6,394 nt of DNA, taken from positions 1 through 6,394 of the forward strand of contig JAGHDT010000380.1 in the NCBI GenBank assembly GCA_021159805.1. The letters run 5' to 3'. Shown piece by piece: positions 1-5,811 of this stretch. The notes beneath the pieces were generated by a model that was not told where the DNA came from, did no database searches, and was given only the letters and a program-made list of their open reading frames with translations. The position numbers were made by a program, and so were the translations under genes. The stretch comes from Anaerolineae bacterium. Lineage in GTDB: Bacteria > Chloroflexota > Anaerolineae > B4-G1 > SLSP01. The first letter of the stretch is position 1. Every line of letters begins with the position of its first letter.

Positions 1-26
1 AGCCGTAAGAGTCGGTGTCGGCAGCT

Positions 27-94
27 GAATAGACGCCATGTTGGCTGGCGCACACCACGCACGAGTGAAAGCGCTGTAGTGAACTTGCAGGTTC
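27..94 (+). repeat. Interspersed repeat, unit A
   Basis: The unit starts with a TGAATAGACGCCATGT block (33-42 core), matching TAGACGTCATGT of unit B. It continues with GCGCACACCACGCA at 48-61, an exact 14-nt match to 6308-6321 in unit E. A weak hairpin follows the leader: GAAC at 81-84 and GTTC at 91-94 around TTGCAG. The order (upstream motif, leader, hairpin) is the same as in the other units, although the hairpin here is poor. Confidence 0.7.
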
Positions 95-160
95 GCCAGA
101 TAGTGGGACATGACAACTTGTCCTCGCAGGGGAGCCCGGCCTACATGCAGATCCCATGTG

Positions 161-181
161 GGTCAAGCTGTCAGCTTGACC
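161..181. repeat. Perfect 9-bp stem, 3-nt loop hairpin
   Basis: GGTCAAGCT (161-169) pairs perfectly with AGCTTGACC (173-181) around the loop GTC. No T-run follows, so it does not look like a canonical intrinsic terminator. The 9-mer AGCTTGACC recurs at 4495-4503, in the tail of the insertion inside the upstream glycosyltransferase gene. This suggests, weakly, that both belong to the same repeat family. Confidence 0.7.
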
Positions 182-203
182 ATCGGCTCGACGGTACAAG
201 TGG

Positions 204-302
204 CTGTTTTCGAAGTAGACGTCATGTGCATCAGCGCACCACGCAAGCACAACAATGTGACGCAAAGAAGGGCCTAAAGGCTTGGCTGCAGGCTTTAGGC
301 CC
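204..302 (+). repeat. Interspersed repeat, unit B
   Basis: TTTTCGAAGTAGACGTCATG begins at 207. The leader GCGCACCACGCAAGCA is at 234-249, matching GCGCACACCACGCAAGCA at 6308-6325 apart from a 2-nt gap. CGCAAAGAAG then leads into the hairpin, with GGGCCTAAAG (270-279) pairing perfectly with CTTTAGGCCC (293-302) around 13 nt. The hairpin sequence closely matches GGGCCTAAAAGCCTGGCTGC at 4703-4722 inside the glycosyltransferase gene. No T-run follows the stem. Confidence 0.85.
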
Positions 303-313
303 GGGAACGGAAG

Positions 314-416
314 CCATTTTCGAAGCAGACGTCATGTTCGCCGGTGCACATGACATAGGGCGGGAGTGCAGCGCGAAGAGTAGAGCGGGCAAGATGCCGA
401 GCATCAGAATGCCCGC
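314..416 (+). repeat. Interspersed repeat, unit C
   Basis: TTTTCGAAGCAGACGTCATG at 317-336 is nearly identical to unit B, 110 bp downstream of it. The leader has diverged, but TGCAGCGCGAAGA (367-379) is an exact 13-nt match to 6332-6344 in unit E. The terminal hairpin is nested: GCGGGCA (385-391) with TGCCCGC (410-416), enclosing GATGC (393-397) with GCATC (401-405). Its sequence is unrelated to unit B's hairpin, although it holds the same place in the unit. Confidence 0.8.
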
Positions 417-440
417 GGTCCGCAGAGCGAGTCGTAGAGC

Positions 441-458
441 GTGTTTTCTGAAGCAGAT
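441..458 (+). repeat. Truncated repeat fragment D
   Basis: GTTTTCTGAAGCAGA resembles the TTTTCGAAGCAGA start of units B and C with one inserted base. It stops resembling them where the ybeY ribosome-binding site begins. I read it as the first nucleotides of a fourth unit cut off at the gene. The match is short and could be chance. Confidence 0.4.
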
Positions 459-465
459 GAGGAAG
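459..465 (+). promoter_or_regulatory. Probable ybeY ribosome-binding site
   Basis: GAGGAAG lies about 10 nt before the ATG at 476. It directly follows repeat fragment D, so the translation signal sits at the edge of the repeat array. Confidence 0.55.
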
Positions 466-475
466 ATAGAACCAG

Positions 476-955
476 ATGAGCGAGAAATACTATATCGGAA
501 TTAAGGTCGAAGACCACGTCGGCCCGGTGGATACGCAGTTGATCGACGACGCCGTTCGACTGACACTACTGCACCAGAGTGTGGAGGAGGCGAGTGAGGT
601 GGTCATCGTTATCTCGGACGATGACGCCCTGGAGGAGCTGAACCGGCGGTTCCGCGGGGTCGCACAGCCTACTGATGTGCTCTCCTTCGAGAACCAGACC
701 CGTGGGCCGTACTCCATTGGGACGGCGGGCTTCCCACGGTATCTGGGGGACGTCGTGATTTCTCTGGATCGTGCGCGTGAGCAGGCTGATGCTGCGGGCG
801 GGGCGCTGACCGACGAACTCCAGTTGTTGGCAGTGCACGGTGTACTGCATCTTCTAGGGTACGATCACGCAGATGAGCGAGAAAAGGAGCAGATGTGGGC
901 CATCCAGAGCGAAATCCTACGGCTGCTGGACGTCGATATCACGCTGCCGAAGTGA
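476..955 (+). CDS. ybeY: Endoribonuclease YbeY
   Basis: This is the zinc-dependent endoribonuclease YbeY (UPF0054 family), which acts in the cytoplasm in 16S rRNA 3'-end maturation and ribosome quality control. The 159-residue length is normal for the family. The signature HGVLHLLGYDH is at residues 121-131, giving the three zinc-binding histidines H121, H125 and H131. The conserved arginine (R60 in NRRFRG), the TDVLSF block (66-71) and the LGDVVIS strand (90-96) are all present. The ATG at 476 was chosen because a GAGGAAG site precedes it and family homology begins soon after. The stop overlaps the dgkA start, so the two genes are probably co-transcribed and translationally coupled. In many Firmicutes and Chloroflexota phoH lies just upstream; here that place is taken by repeats. 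The family call is secure. Confidence 0.96.
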   Translation: MSEKYYIGIKVEDHVGPVDTQLIDDAVRLTLLHQSVEEASEVVIVISDDDALEELNRRFRGVAQPTDVLSFENQTRGPYSIGTAGFPRYLGDVVISLDRAREQADAAGGALTDELQLLAVHGVLHLLGYDHADEREKEQMWAIQSEILRLLDVDITLPK

Positions 956-1332
956 AGTTCCCCTACCGAAGAAGCTTTTTCAAGGGTTTCCGGTTCGCGG
1001 CGGCGGGATTGGTGTACGTCTTCCACTCGCAGCGCAACTTCCGTGTTCACCTTCTGGTAGCGACCGCGGTAGGATTGGTCGGTCTGTGGTTGCGTCTCCC
1101 TGTGCTGCCCTGGGCGATCCTAACTCTCACGGTCGGCAGTGTGTTGGTGACTGAGATCCTCAATACTGCAGCTGAATCCCTTGTCGACCTGGTTAGCCCC
1201 GCCTACCACCCGGTTGCCAAGCGGGTAAAGGACCTTACGGCCGGCGCTGTGCTGATTGCTGCCCTCGTCTCCGTCGTGGTAGGAGTGTTGATCCTTGGCC
1301 CGCCGCTGCTGGCAAAGCTGGGCCTCGCATAG
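952..1332 (+). CDS. dgkA: Diacylglycerol/undecaprenol kinase (DgkA family)
   Basis: This is a small integral-membrane lipid kinase of the prokaryotic DAGK family. It phosphorylates diacylglycerol, or undecaprenol in the Gram-positive type. With the GTG start at 952 it has 126 residues, usual for the family. The GTG overlaps the ybeY stop as GTGA; a longer frame from ATG 895 would run 60 bp into ybeY and add residues that do not look like the family. No Shine-Dalgarno is obvious, so translational coupling is likely. The N-terminus has an amphipathic FFKGFRFAAAG and the HSQRNFRVHL motif (25-34). Two membrane helices lie at about 35-48 and 53-66. The catalytic segment is E68-I-L-N71-T-A-A-E75, followed by D79 and the PAYHPVAKRVKD motif (83-94). 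A last helix spans about 97-116. The YHPVAKRVKD motif and short length favour undecaprenol kinase over the Gram-negative enzyme, but substrate cannot be settled from sequence. Confidence 0.93.
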   Translation: MKFPYRRSFFKGFRFAAAGLVYVFHSQRNFRVHLLVATAVGLVGLWLRLPVLPWAILTLTVGSVLVTEILNTAAESLVDLVSPAYHPVAKRVKDLTAGAVLIAALVSVVVGVLILGPPLLAKLGLA

Positions 1333-1351
1333 TACCAAGACTATCTGACGG

Positions 1352-3343
1352 CTACGGCGCCAAGGGGAGCACCAGATGGTCGTCTCCTGCCGGCGTCGTC
1401 CAGCGAACCTCCGTCTTGGGGTCGTACAGACCTATCTCCAGCGTCAGTCCTTCGTTCTCTGCCGCACCAGGCAGGTCGAAACGATGGTATTGTAGAATGA
1501 TGTCTCCCGGTTCCACACTGTGCGGGTCGACCCATAGTCCGTCATCGATGGCGACCAGTGACTCCCCATCCCAGAGGTGCGTGAAGACTTTGAGCCGCGG
1601 GCCGGTGTAGACGCCGGGCGCGGGCGGGTAGGGGAGTAGTTCCTCCGGCGGCAACGGTAGGTCTGCCTCGACGCGCCACCACGTGGCGATTTGGATGGCG
1701 CGACCGGCGGCGTCTGAGGGCGGCACCGTTTCAACCGCGATCAGCGCCAGCGCATCCCCAAAGGGCTGATCGATTACCGGCAGGCCGTCGACATCGCGGC
1801 GGCTGGCGCGTGCAGAGGGGGCGACGGGCTCGACGTTATAGCCCTGCATGCCGTGGGGCGCCGAGACACTCTGTGAGTCCGCGAGCACTCGTTCGATCTC
1901 AGGATGCCGTGAGCCCTCGTCCTGGAGGTAGAGCGTGGTTGCAGCGCCATCTGCGAAGACCAAGGCCCGCGATGGGTCCAGCCAGCGTATGTGCAGGCTC
2001 TCGCGGGGACAGTCGGTCTGCACGGCCACTTTGTCCCACGTCCCGAAAAGCATGCTGCCCACGGCGATATCTGTGACGGTCGCGTCGGCACACATGGTTT
2101 CTGCCAATGCGCGGTAGTCTGCCCGATAGAGGAAGCGGTCCATGGAGTGTTCTCCCCAATCGACGAAGTAATCCGGCAGGTCCCTCAGGGCCACGATGCC
2201 GGTGATGGTTACAGAGAGAGCGATGGCGGCGGCCAGGCCGCGTCTGCCGGCAACCCCGCTTTTGCCGCCGCCGGTCCGGTCGATGATGCCGGCGACCGGG
2301 TAGGCCAACAGGAGATAGACGGCTGGGAGCGCCAGGATCGTGTGCCCGTAGCTGGAGGGGGGCAGGCTGATCAGCGCCGGGCCGATGCCGGCGGCGAGCC
2401 AGAGGAGCAACATCCGCGCCTCGGGGCGTCGCCAGCGCAGCAAAGCGAGTGACAGACCGACATAGAAGAGAGCTGCGCCCAGTGGGCCGAAGACTGGCCG
2501 TTCGCTGGTGTTGTAGAGCCACTCGGGGTCGCCCTTGGCGTGCGCCATGCCCAGCGTCGTCCAGGCGGTCTGCAGCAGTGGCTTGACATCCCCGTCCTTG
2601 AGTGCCAGCAGCGGGATGGCCACCTCGCTGACGCGAGCATCGCCGCCGGGGATATGGGCGGCCGTCCAGAACGTCGGCACTGTCACCAGGAGACCGATCG
2701 CCACGCCCGCGAAATAGGACTGCCACCGGCGTCTGCGGGGAGCGGCGAGGGGGTATAACGCGACCAGGAAGAGCGGCATCAGCCGGCCTGCATAGTAGGT
2801 GAGCAGGGAGCCGGCGGTGCCCACAGCGATGCCGGCGGCCATGCCGACCAACGCACGTTGAGTGGGCGCGGGATCACGCAGGGCACGCCATCCCCAATAG
2901 ATCGCCAGCAGCATCCAGGGGACGGTCCCAATATGACGCACCGCGAACCGGCTGTACATCAGTCCCCAGAAGGAGAGCGCGACCGTTGTCCCCGCCAGAA
3001 GTGCGGGGAGTGGGCCCAGCAGGCGCCGGCCGACGGCCCACGTGAGCAGCACGGCCAGCGTGCCGGCTCCCGCCGACATCACGCGCGCTGATGCCTGGTT
3101 AATGCCGCTCAGGGCCACGAGTGGTGCGCGCAGCGTGTGGTAGAGCGGTGCCTGGCCAGACGCTCCGGGATAATAGAGCTCCGGGCCCTCCTCGGCGATC
3201 CTGCCCGAGAAGGTGTAGAGCTCGATCAGATCGTCATCCCGCCATCCGGCAGGGACTTCCATAAGTGTCGTCCAGCGGACGGCCCATGCTAACAAGACCA
3301 GGGCCAGGACACAGATGCGCTCTAGGCGTGATAGCGGTCTCAT
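1352..3343 (-). CDS. GT-C (PMT/ArnT-like) membrane glycosyltransferase paralogue, altered motif
   Basis: This polytopic membrane protein of 663 residues is the second gene of a glycosyltransferase pair. The open frame extends upstream to 3829, but the start at 3343 is preferred. It overlaps the upstream stop as ATGA, has GGAGG 10 nt before it, and gives an N-terminus aligning with the paralogue. About ten hydrophobic segments occupy residues 10-385, and a soluble, probably extracytoplasmic, beta-rich domain fills about 390-663. Shared landmarks with the paralogue are GDPEWLYN (271-278), LFYVGL (292-297), LLLWLAAG (312-319) and the C-terminal FTHLWDG and LEIGLYD stretches. The first-loop motif, where GT39/GT83-type enzymes carry an Asp-Glu pair, reads GWRDDD (33-38), and the GHEPLY of the paralogue is GQAPLY (63-68). 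It may therefore differ in donor, be weakly active, or be an accessory subunit. Substrate is unknown. The gene converges on dgkA with a 19-nt gap and no visible terminator. Confidence 0.82.
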   Translation of the reverse strand: MRPLSRLERICVLALVLLAWAVRWTTLMEVPAGWRDDDLIELYTFSGRIAEEGPELYYPGASGQAPLYHTLRAPLVALSGINQASARVMSAGAGTLAVLLTWAVGRRLLGPLPALLAGTTVALSFWGLMYSRFAVRHIGTVPWMLLAIYWGWRALRDPAPTQRALVGMAAGIAVGTAGSLLTYYAGRLMPLFLVALYPLAAPRRRRWQSYFAGVAIGLLVTVPTFWTAAHIPGGDARVSEVAIPLLALKDGDVKPLLQTAWTTLGMAHAKGDPEWLYNTSERPVFGPLGAALFYVGLSLALLRWRRPEARMLLLWLAAGIGPALISLPPSSYGHTILALPAVYLLLAYPVAGIIDRTGGGKSGVAGRRGLAAAIALSVTITGIVALRDLPDYFVDWGEHSMDRFLYRADYRALAETMCADATVTDIAVGSMLFGTWDKVAVQTDCPRESLHIRWLDPSRALVFADGAATTLYLQDEGSRHPEIERVLADSQSVSAPHGMQGYNVEPVAPSARASRRDVDGLPVIDQPFGDALALIAVETVPPSDAAGRAIQIATWWRVEADLPLPPEELLPYPPAPGVYTGPRLKVFTHLWDGESLVAIDDGLWVDPHSVEPGDIILQYHRFDLPGAAENEGLTLEIGLYDPKTEVRWTTPAGDDHLVLPLAP

Positions 3344-5730
3344 CTCTCCGGAACCTCCAGCGGCAGCAGCAGCCGCGTCGCTTGCGGATCGATACAACAC
3401 GGTTCGGTCTCTACGGGTAAGCGGGTCAGAGTGGCTCGGTCGTAGAGACCCAGCTCGATGACGGAACTGCCCAGCGCGAGGTCCGTCGGTATTGCCAATC
3501 GGTGCACGTGGACGAAGCGATCGCCCGGTTGCCATTGCCATGAGGGCGCCGCCATCCGGTCGTCCTGGGAGACCAAAGTGCCGTCCTCGGCCAGTAGGTG
3601 GGTGAAGATGACCAGATCCAGATCCGTGGCGGCGTTGACCTCCCAGGCTGTGAGCAGGTCCAGTGTGGCGGCGGGCCCTACGGCGGCGATACTCCATTGG
3701 TAGCCGATCAGGGTCACTGTGCCGGCGAAACCCACCGGCGCCTCGGCCGGCACGTGTGTCACTGAAGGCGGGGGATCCCCGGCCTGCACGCTCACCTTCC
3801 GCGAGAGGCTGCTGGTCAGGCGCTCCCAACTTGCCGGAGCGTCCCAGCTATAGCCCTGCACGACGGACGGGATGTCATCCTCACGGAAACGCAGGCTCAC
3901 CAGAGGCGTCAGGTCAGGGCTGAGCCACGTCCAGAGCTCCGCCGGTGGCTGCGTCTGCTCCTCCACGACAAGGCGGGCCTCCCCGGATGGCACAAAGAGG
4001 GCATATCGCCCGTCTACCCAGCGCAAGGACAGATCCCGGCGACGCAGTGTGACCTCCATCGTGTACGGGTCGTGGACCTCTCCGGGGTAAAGGGTGGTCA
4101 CCACCACGGGTCGTCTGTCGCTCTGTGCATCCAGGTATCGACCCAAGGCGACGACGTGTCGGTGGTAGGCGACATGCACGTTGCGGTTCTCCGTCCAGGT
4201 CACGAAGTAGGCGTGGGTTGTCTCGGCCACGGTCGCCGCAAAGGCCACAAAGGCGACGGCTGCCACGACGCCTCTGAGCCACCGGTGGTGCTGATTCAGG
4301 CGCGCTGCCAACCAGTCGCTGATGCCGGTGGCCCCCGCAGCCACCGTGAGTATGACGACCGGCATCGCCGCGACGGCGTGCAGCAGGTTGTAGTCCACCG
4401 GTGCCAACAGGGCCGGCGCCAGTCCCCCGGCGAGCCACGTCAGCAGCAGGATGCTGCGTTGGTGCGCGGTGCGAGTGACAAGAGATCTCGCTGGAGCTTG
4501 ACCTCTTGCGCTCGCAGCTCTGGGACTGAGGGCTTTCGTGCCGAGTCCGCTCGGCCGAGGCCTTGCGGCTGTGTTCGCGTTCTGTCTTTCTGTCTGTATG
4601 ACGTGCGATAGTGCATAGGGCTTACTTTGGGGATGCCCTTCTTCGGGTCGGGGGGCTGAGCTGGACACCTGCGACGCAACCGAACGATTGCGCTTTGGGG
4701 AAGGGCCTAAAAGCCTGGCTGCGGGCCTCAGGCCCTCTGCTCGCAGGCTGGTTCTTGTATCTGTGTGGTGTGCGACTGGGGAGCCTTTCCGCAAATCTGA
4801 GAGGCTGCGGCACAGGCCGACGAGGAAGAGGATGGCGAGCAGCGGCTCCAGGCCCGGACGGCCGGCGACGTTGTAGAGCCACTGGGGATCCGCAGAAGTG
4901 AAGAGCATCGGCAGGCTGTCGCGGATGTTGGCCCAGATAGGCCGCCATTGCCCCTGCCCGAGTGCTGTGATTGCGGCGCCGAGCTGCCCGATGCGCTGCT
5001 CCAGTTCAGGGTTGGCCTGGAGATAGAGCAAGAGCGGCGCGCTGGCCACCAGGGCGATCACGAGCAGCGCCAGGGTGCCCGCCCAGACGCGGCGCAGCTC
5101 GGCTCGGTCGGTGATTGCCAGGACGATGAGGAAGATGACATACAGGAGCGGCATGCCGCGTGCGGCCATGTAAGTGTAGAGGCTGGCGCCCAGCAACAGG
5201 CCGGAGAGGGCGTACCAGGGCCAGGTTTCCCGGGCCGCTAGCGGGCCATTCGCCCGCGAGCGGATCGCGCGGTCATAGGCCAGCACCGATCCGACCAGCA
5301 GGGCTGGAAGGGTGGGGGCGCGCAGCCCAACGCGGGACAGCATCAGGGCCCAGAAGCTGGCACTATAGGTGGCCAGCACGACAATCACTGCCTGCCGACC
5401 CCACCAACGTCGGGCAAGTGCGGCTGTGAGGAGGCATTGGGCGAGGGCCCACGCCACTGTGGTGATCCGCAGGGTGAAGATGGACTGCCCAAGCAGCAAC
5501 GTGGTCAGGGCGACGCTGTAGTTGTAGAGCGGCTCGTGGCCGTAGCCCACGGGAAAGTAGATGCGGTGCTCACCCTCCAGGATTGCGGCACTGTCGTGAC
5601 CGTTGCTGGCTTCATCGTGGGTAAGTCCAGGCGGCGCCGAGGACAGATTCCAGACTCGTGTCCCGAAGGCGAGAATCAGGAGGACGACGATGGCCGTCCA
5701 CCAGCGTAGCGTCTTGGTCTGAGCACTCAC
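3340..5730 (-). CDS. GT-C (PMT/ArnT-like) membrane glycosyltransferase carrying a repeat-derived in-frame insert
   Basis: This 796-residue polytopic membrane protein probably transfers sugar from a polyprenyl-phosphate donor to an extracytoplasmic acceptor. Helix 1 spans about 12-30. The first external loop carries PPGLTHDEAS with D39-E40, the acidic pair typical of PMT/ArnT relatives, and then GYGHEPLYNY (62-71). Further helices run at about 73-236, 295-311 and 426-502, and DPQWLYN lies at 281-287. Residues 503-796 form a soluble domain ending in a beta-rich region (FTHLLAEDG, IELGLYD) shared with the downstream paralogue. Residues about 312-421 are foreign: polar, Arg/Ser/Pro/Ala-rich, and encoded by repeat units (see 4468-4797). 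The frame stays open through them. The start is GTG at 5730 with no Shine-Dalgarno; a weak TAACAT -10-like box at 5738-5743 (minus strand) would make the message nearly leaderless. The gene overlaps the next one by ATGA. The exact sugar and acceptor are unknown, and the insert may impair activity. Confidence 0.82.
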   Translation of the reverse strand: MSAQTKTLRWWTAIVVLLILAFGTRVWNLSSAPPGLTHDEASNGHDSAAILEGEHRIYFPVGYGHEPLYNYSVALTTLLLGQSIFTLRITTVAWALAQCLLTAALARRWWGRQAVIVVLATYSASFWALMLSRVGLRAPTLPALLVGSVLAYDRAIRSRANGPLAARETWPWYALSGLLLGASLYTYMAARGMPLLYVIFLIVLAITDRAELRRVWAGTLALLVIALVASAPLLLYLQANPELEQRIGQLGAAITALGQGQWRPIWANIRDSLPMLFTSADPQWLYNVAGRPGLEPLLAILFLVGLCRSLSDLRKGSPVAHHTDTRTSLRAEGLRPAARLLGPSPKRNRSVASQVSSSAPRPEEGHPQSKPYALSHVIQTERQNANTAARPRPSGLGTKALSPRAASARGQAPARSLVTRTAHQRSILLLTWLAGGLAPALLAPVDYNLLHAVAAMPVVILTVAAGATGISDWLAARLNQHHRWLRGVVAAVAFVAFAATVAETTHAYFVTWTENRNVHVAYHRHVVALGRYLDAQSDRRPVVVTTLYPGEVHDPYTMEVTLRRRDLSLRWVDGRYALFVPSGEARLVVEEQTQPPAELWTWLSPDLTPLVSLRFREDDIPSVVQGYSWDAPASWERLTSSLSRKVSVQAGDPPPSVTHVPAEAPVGFAGTVTLIGYQWSIAAVGPAATLDLLTAWEVNAATDLDLVIFTHLLAEDGTLVSQDDRMAAPSWQWQPGDRFVHVHRLAIPTDLALGSSVIELGLYDRATLTRLPVETEPCCIDPQATRLLLPLEVPER
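3354..3358 (-). promoter_or_regulatory. Ribosome-binding site of the downstream glycosyltransferase
   Basis: On the minus strand GGAGG lies 10 nt before the ATG at 3343, inside the 3' end of the upstream gene. A second GGAGAG abuts the ATG. Together with the ATGA overlap this supports the 3343 start over the longer frame. Confidence 0.6.
4529..4629 (-). repeat. Interspersed repeat, inserted unit II
   Basis: Read on the minus strand, CAAAGTAAGCCCTATGCAC resembles CGAAGTAGACGTCATGTGC of unit B. A leader starting TCGCAC (4608 downward) aligns with the leader of inserted unit I, including shared ACAGA, AAGA and CAG--GCGA blocks. The hairpin follows at 4529-4564. Its core is GCCGAG (4540-4545) with CTCGGC (4550-4555) around TCCG, and an imperfect outer stem AGGGCTTTCG / CGAGGCCTT extends it. 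It lies 167 bp after unit I, so the two units are read in different frames. Confidence 0.65.
4702..4795 (-). repeat. Interspersed repeat, inserted unit I
   Basis: On the minus strand CGCACACCAC (4774-4765) matches the leader core of units A and E. It is followed at nearly the same spacing by the hairpin, AGGGCCT (4702-4708) with AGGCCCT (4730-4736). The hairpin interior GCCTGGCTGC closely resembles that of unit B (GGCTTGGCTGC). Upstream, TTTGCGGAAAGG may correspond to the TTTTCGAAG start of other units. Leader, spacing and hairpin together make this a convincing family member inside a coding region. Confidence 0.75.
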
Positions 5731-5750
5731 GGACGCTATGTTACCGCAGC

Positions 5751-5779
5751 TTGGCGGAAATGAAAGTTGTGGGTATACT
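5751..5779 (+). promoter_or_regulatory. Sigma70-type promoter for the small membrane-protein pair
   Basis: TTGGCG (5751-5756) and TATACT (5774-5779) are separated by exactly 17 bp. Transcription would start near 5786, leaving a leader of about 25 nt that ends in a strong Shine-Dalgarno. The -35 box also lies upstream of the divergent glycosyltransferase gene, so the two promoters may overlap. Confidence 0.65.
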
Positions 5780-5797
5780 GAAGCCAGGTTGTCACCG

Positions 5798-5806
5798 AAG
5801 GAGGAG
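5798..5806 (+). promoter_or_regulatory. Strong ribosome-binding site
   Basis: AAGGAGGAG ends 5 nt before the ATG at 5812. It is the best Shine-Dalgarno match in the window and contrasts with the absence of any at the divergent GTG start at 5730. Confidence 0.8.
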
Positions 5807-5811
5807 CCACT

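Larger units (their letters stand above)
1..475. other. Gene-free region made of tandem hairpin repeats
   Basis: This stretch upstream of ybeY holds no convincing gene. The only open frame (79-504, +) runs through repeat units, has no recognisable motif and overlaps the ybeY start, so I treat it as chance. The region is built from three related units (A about 27-94, B 204-302, C 314-416) and a fragment (D, 441-458). Each has a motif like GAAGYAGACGTCATGT, then GCGCACACCACGCA or a variant, then a hairpin of differing sequence. An additional hairpin lies at 161-181. I see no tRNA, no clear sigma70 promoter and no U-tract terminator here. Confidence 0.75.
4468..4797 (-). mobile_element. In-frame insertion of two tandem repeat units inside the glycosyltransferase gene
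   Basis: Aligning the two adjacent paralogues shows that about 14 residues separate LFYVGL and LLLWL in the downstream protein. More than 110 residues separate LFLVGL and LLLTWL here. The extra DNA contains two leader-plus-hairpin units of the family found at 27-416 and 6296-6389. It codes for residues about 312-421, with no stop codon, no hydrophobic segment and about 18 Lys/Arg. The equivalent loop of the paralogue (RWRRPEAR) is positively charged, so the insert probably lies in a cytoplasmic loop. The last 60 bp (4468-4528) hold a further inverted pair, CAAGAG (4479-4484) with CTCTTG (4503-4508). No transposase is encoded. Boundaries are approximate to about 10-15 bp. Confidence 0.78.

Noticed and set aside
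270..302. Intrinsic transcription terminator at the GGGCCTAAAG hairpin
   Set aside because: The stem is good but is followed by GGGAACGG rather than a T-run. The same stem type occurs inside a coding region, so it is better read as part of the repeat.
27..416. CRISPR array
   Set aside because: The repeated units are about 70-100 bp, unevenly spaced and diverged from each other, and they lack uniform short spacers. No cas gene is present.
79..504. A 141-codon plus-strand open frame before ybeY
   Set aside because: It runs through repeat units B and C, overlaps the ybeY start, has no ribosome-binding site or recognisable motif, and has a composition like random GC-rich DNA.
895..951. Longer start (ATG 895) for dgkA
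   Set aside because: It would overlap ybeY by 60 bp and add residues without family resemblance. The GTG at 952 gives the usual GTGA coupling and normal length.
1333..1351. Bidirectional terminator between the convergent dgkA and glycosyltransferase genes
   Set aside because: The 19-nt gap has no inverted repeat or T-run.
3344..3829. N-terminal extension of the downstream glycosyltransferase frame
   Set aside because: It overlaps the 3' end of the upstream gene out of frame and encodes an Arg/Gly-rich, non-hydrophobic sequence. The ATGA-coupled ATG at 3343 with GGAGG aligns with the paralogue's N-terminus.
4072..4611. A 179-codon plus-strand open frame opposite the glycosyltransferase
   Set aside because: It is antisense to a clearly coding stretch and shows no domain or hydrophobic pattern of its own. 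It is a normal shadow in GC-rich DNA.
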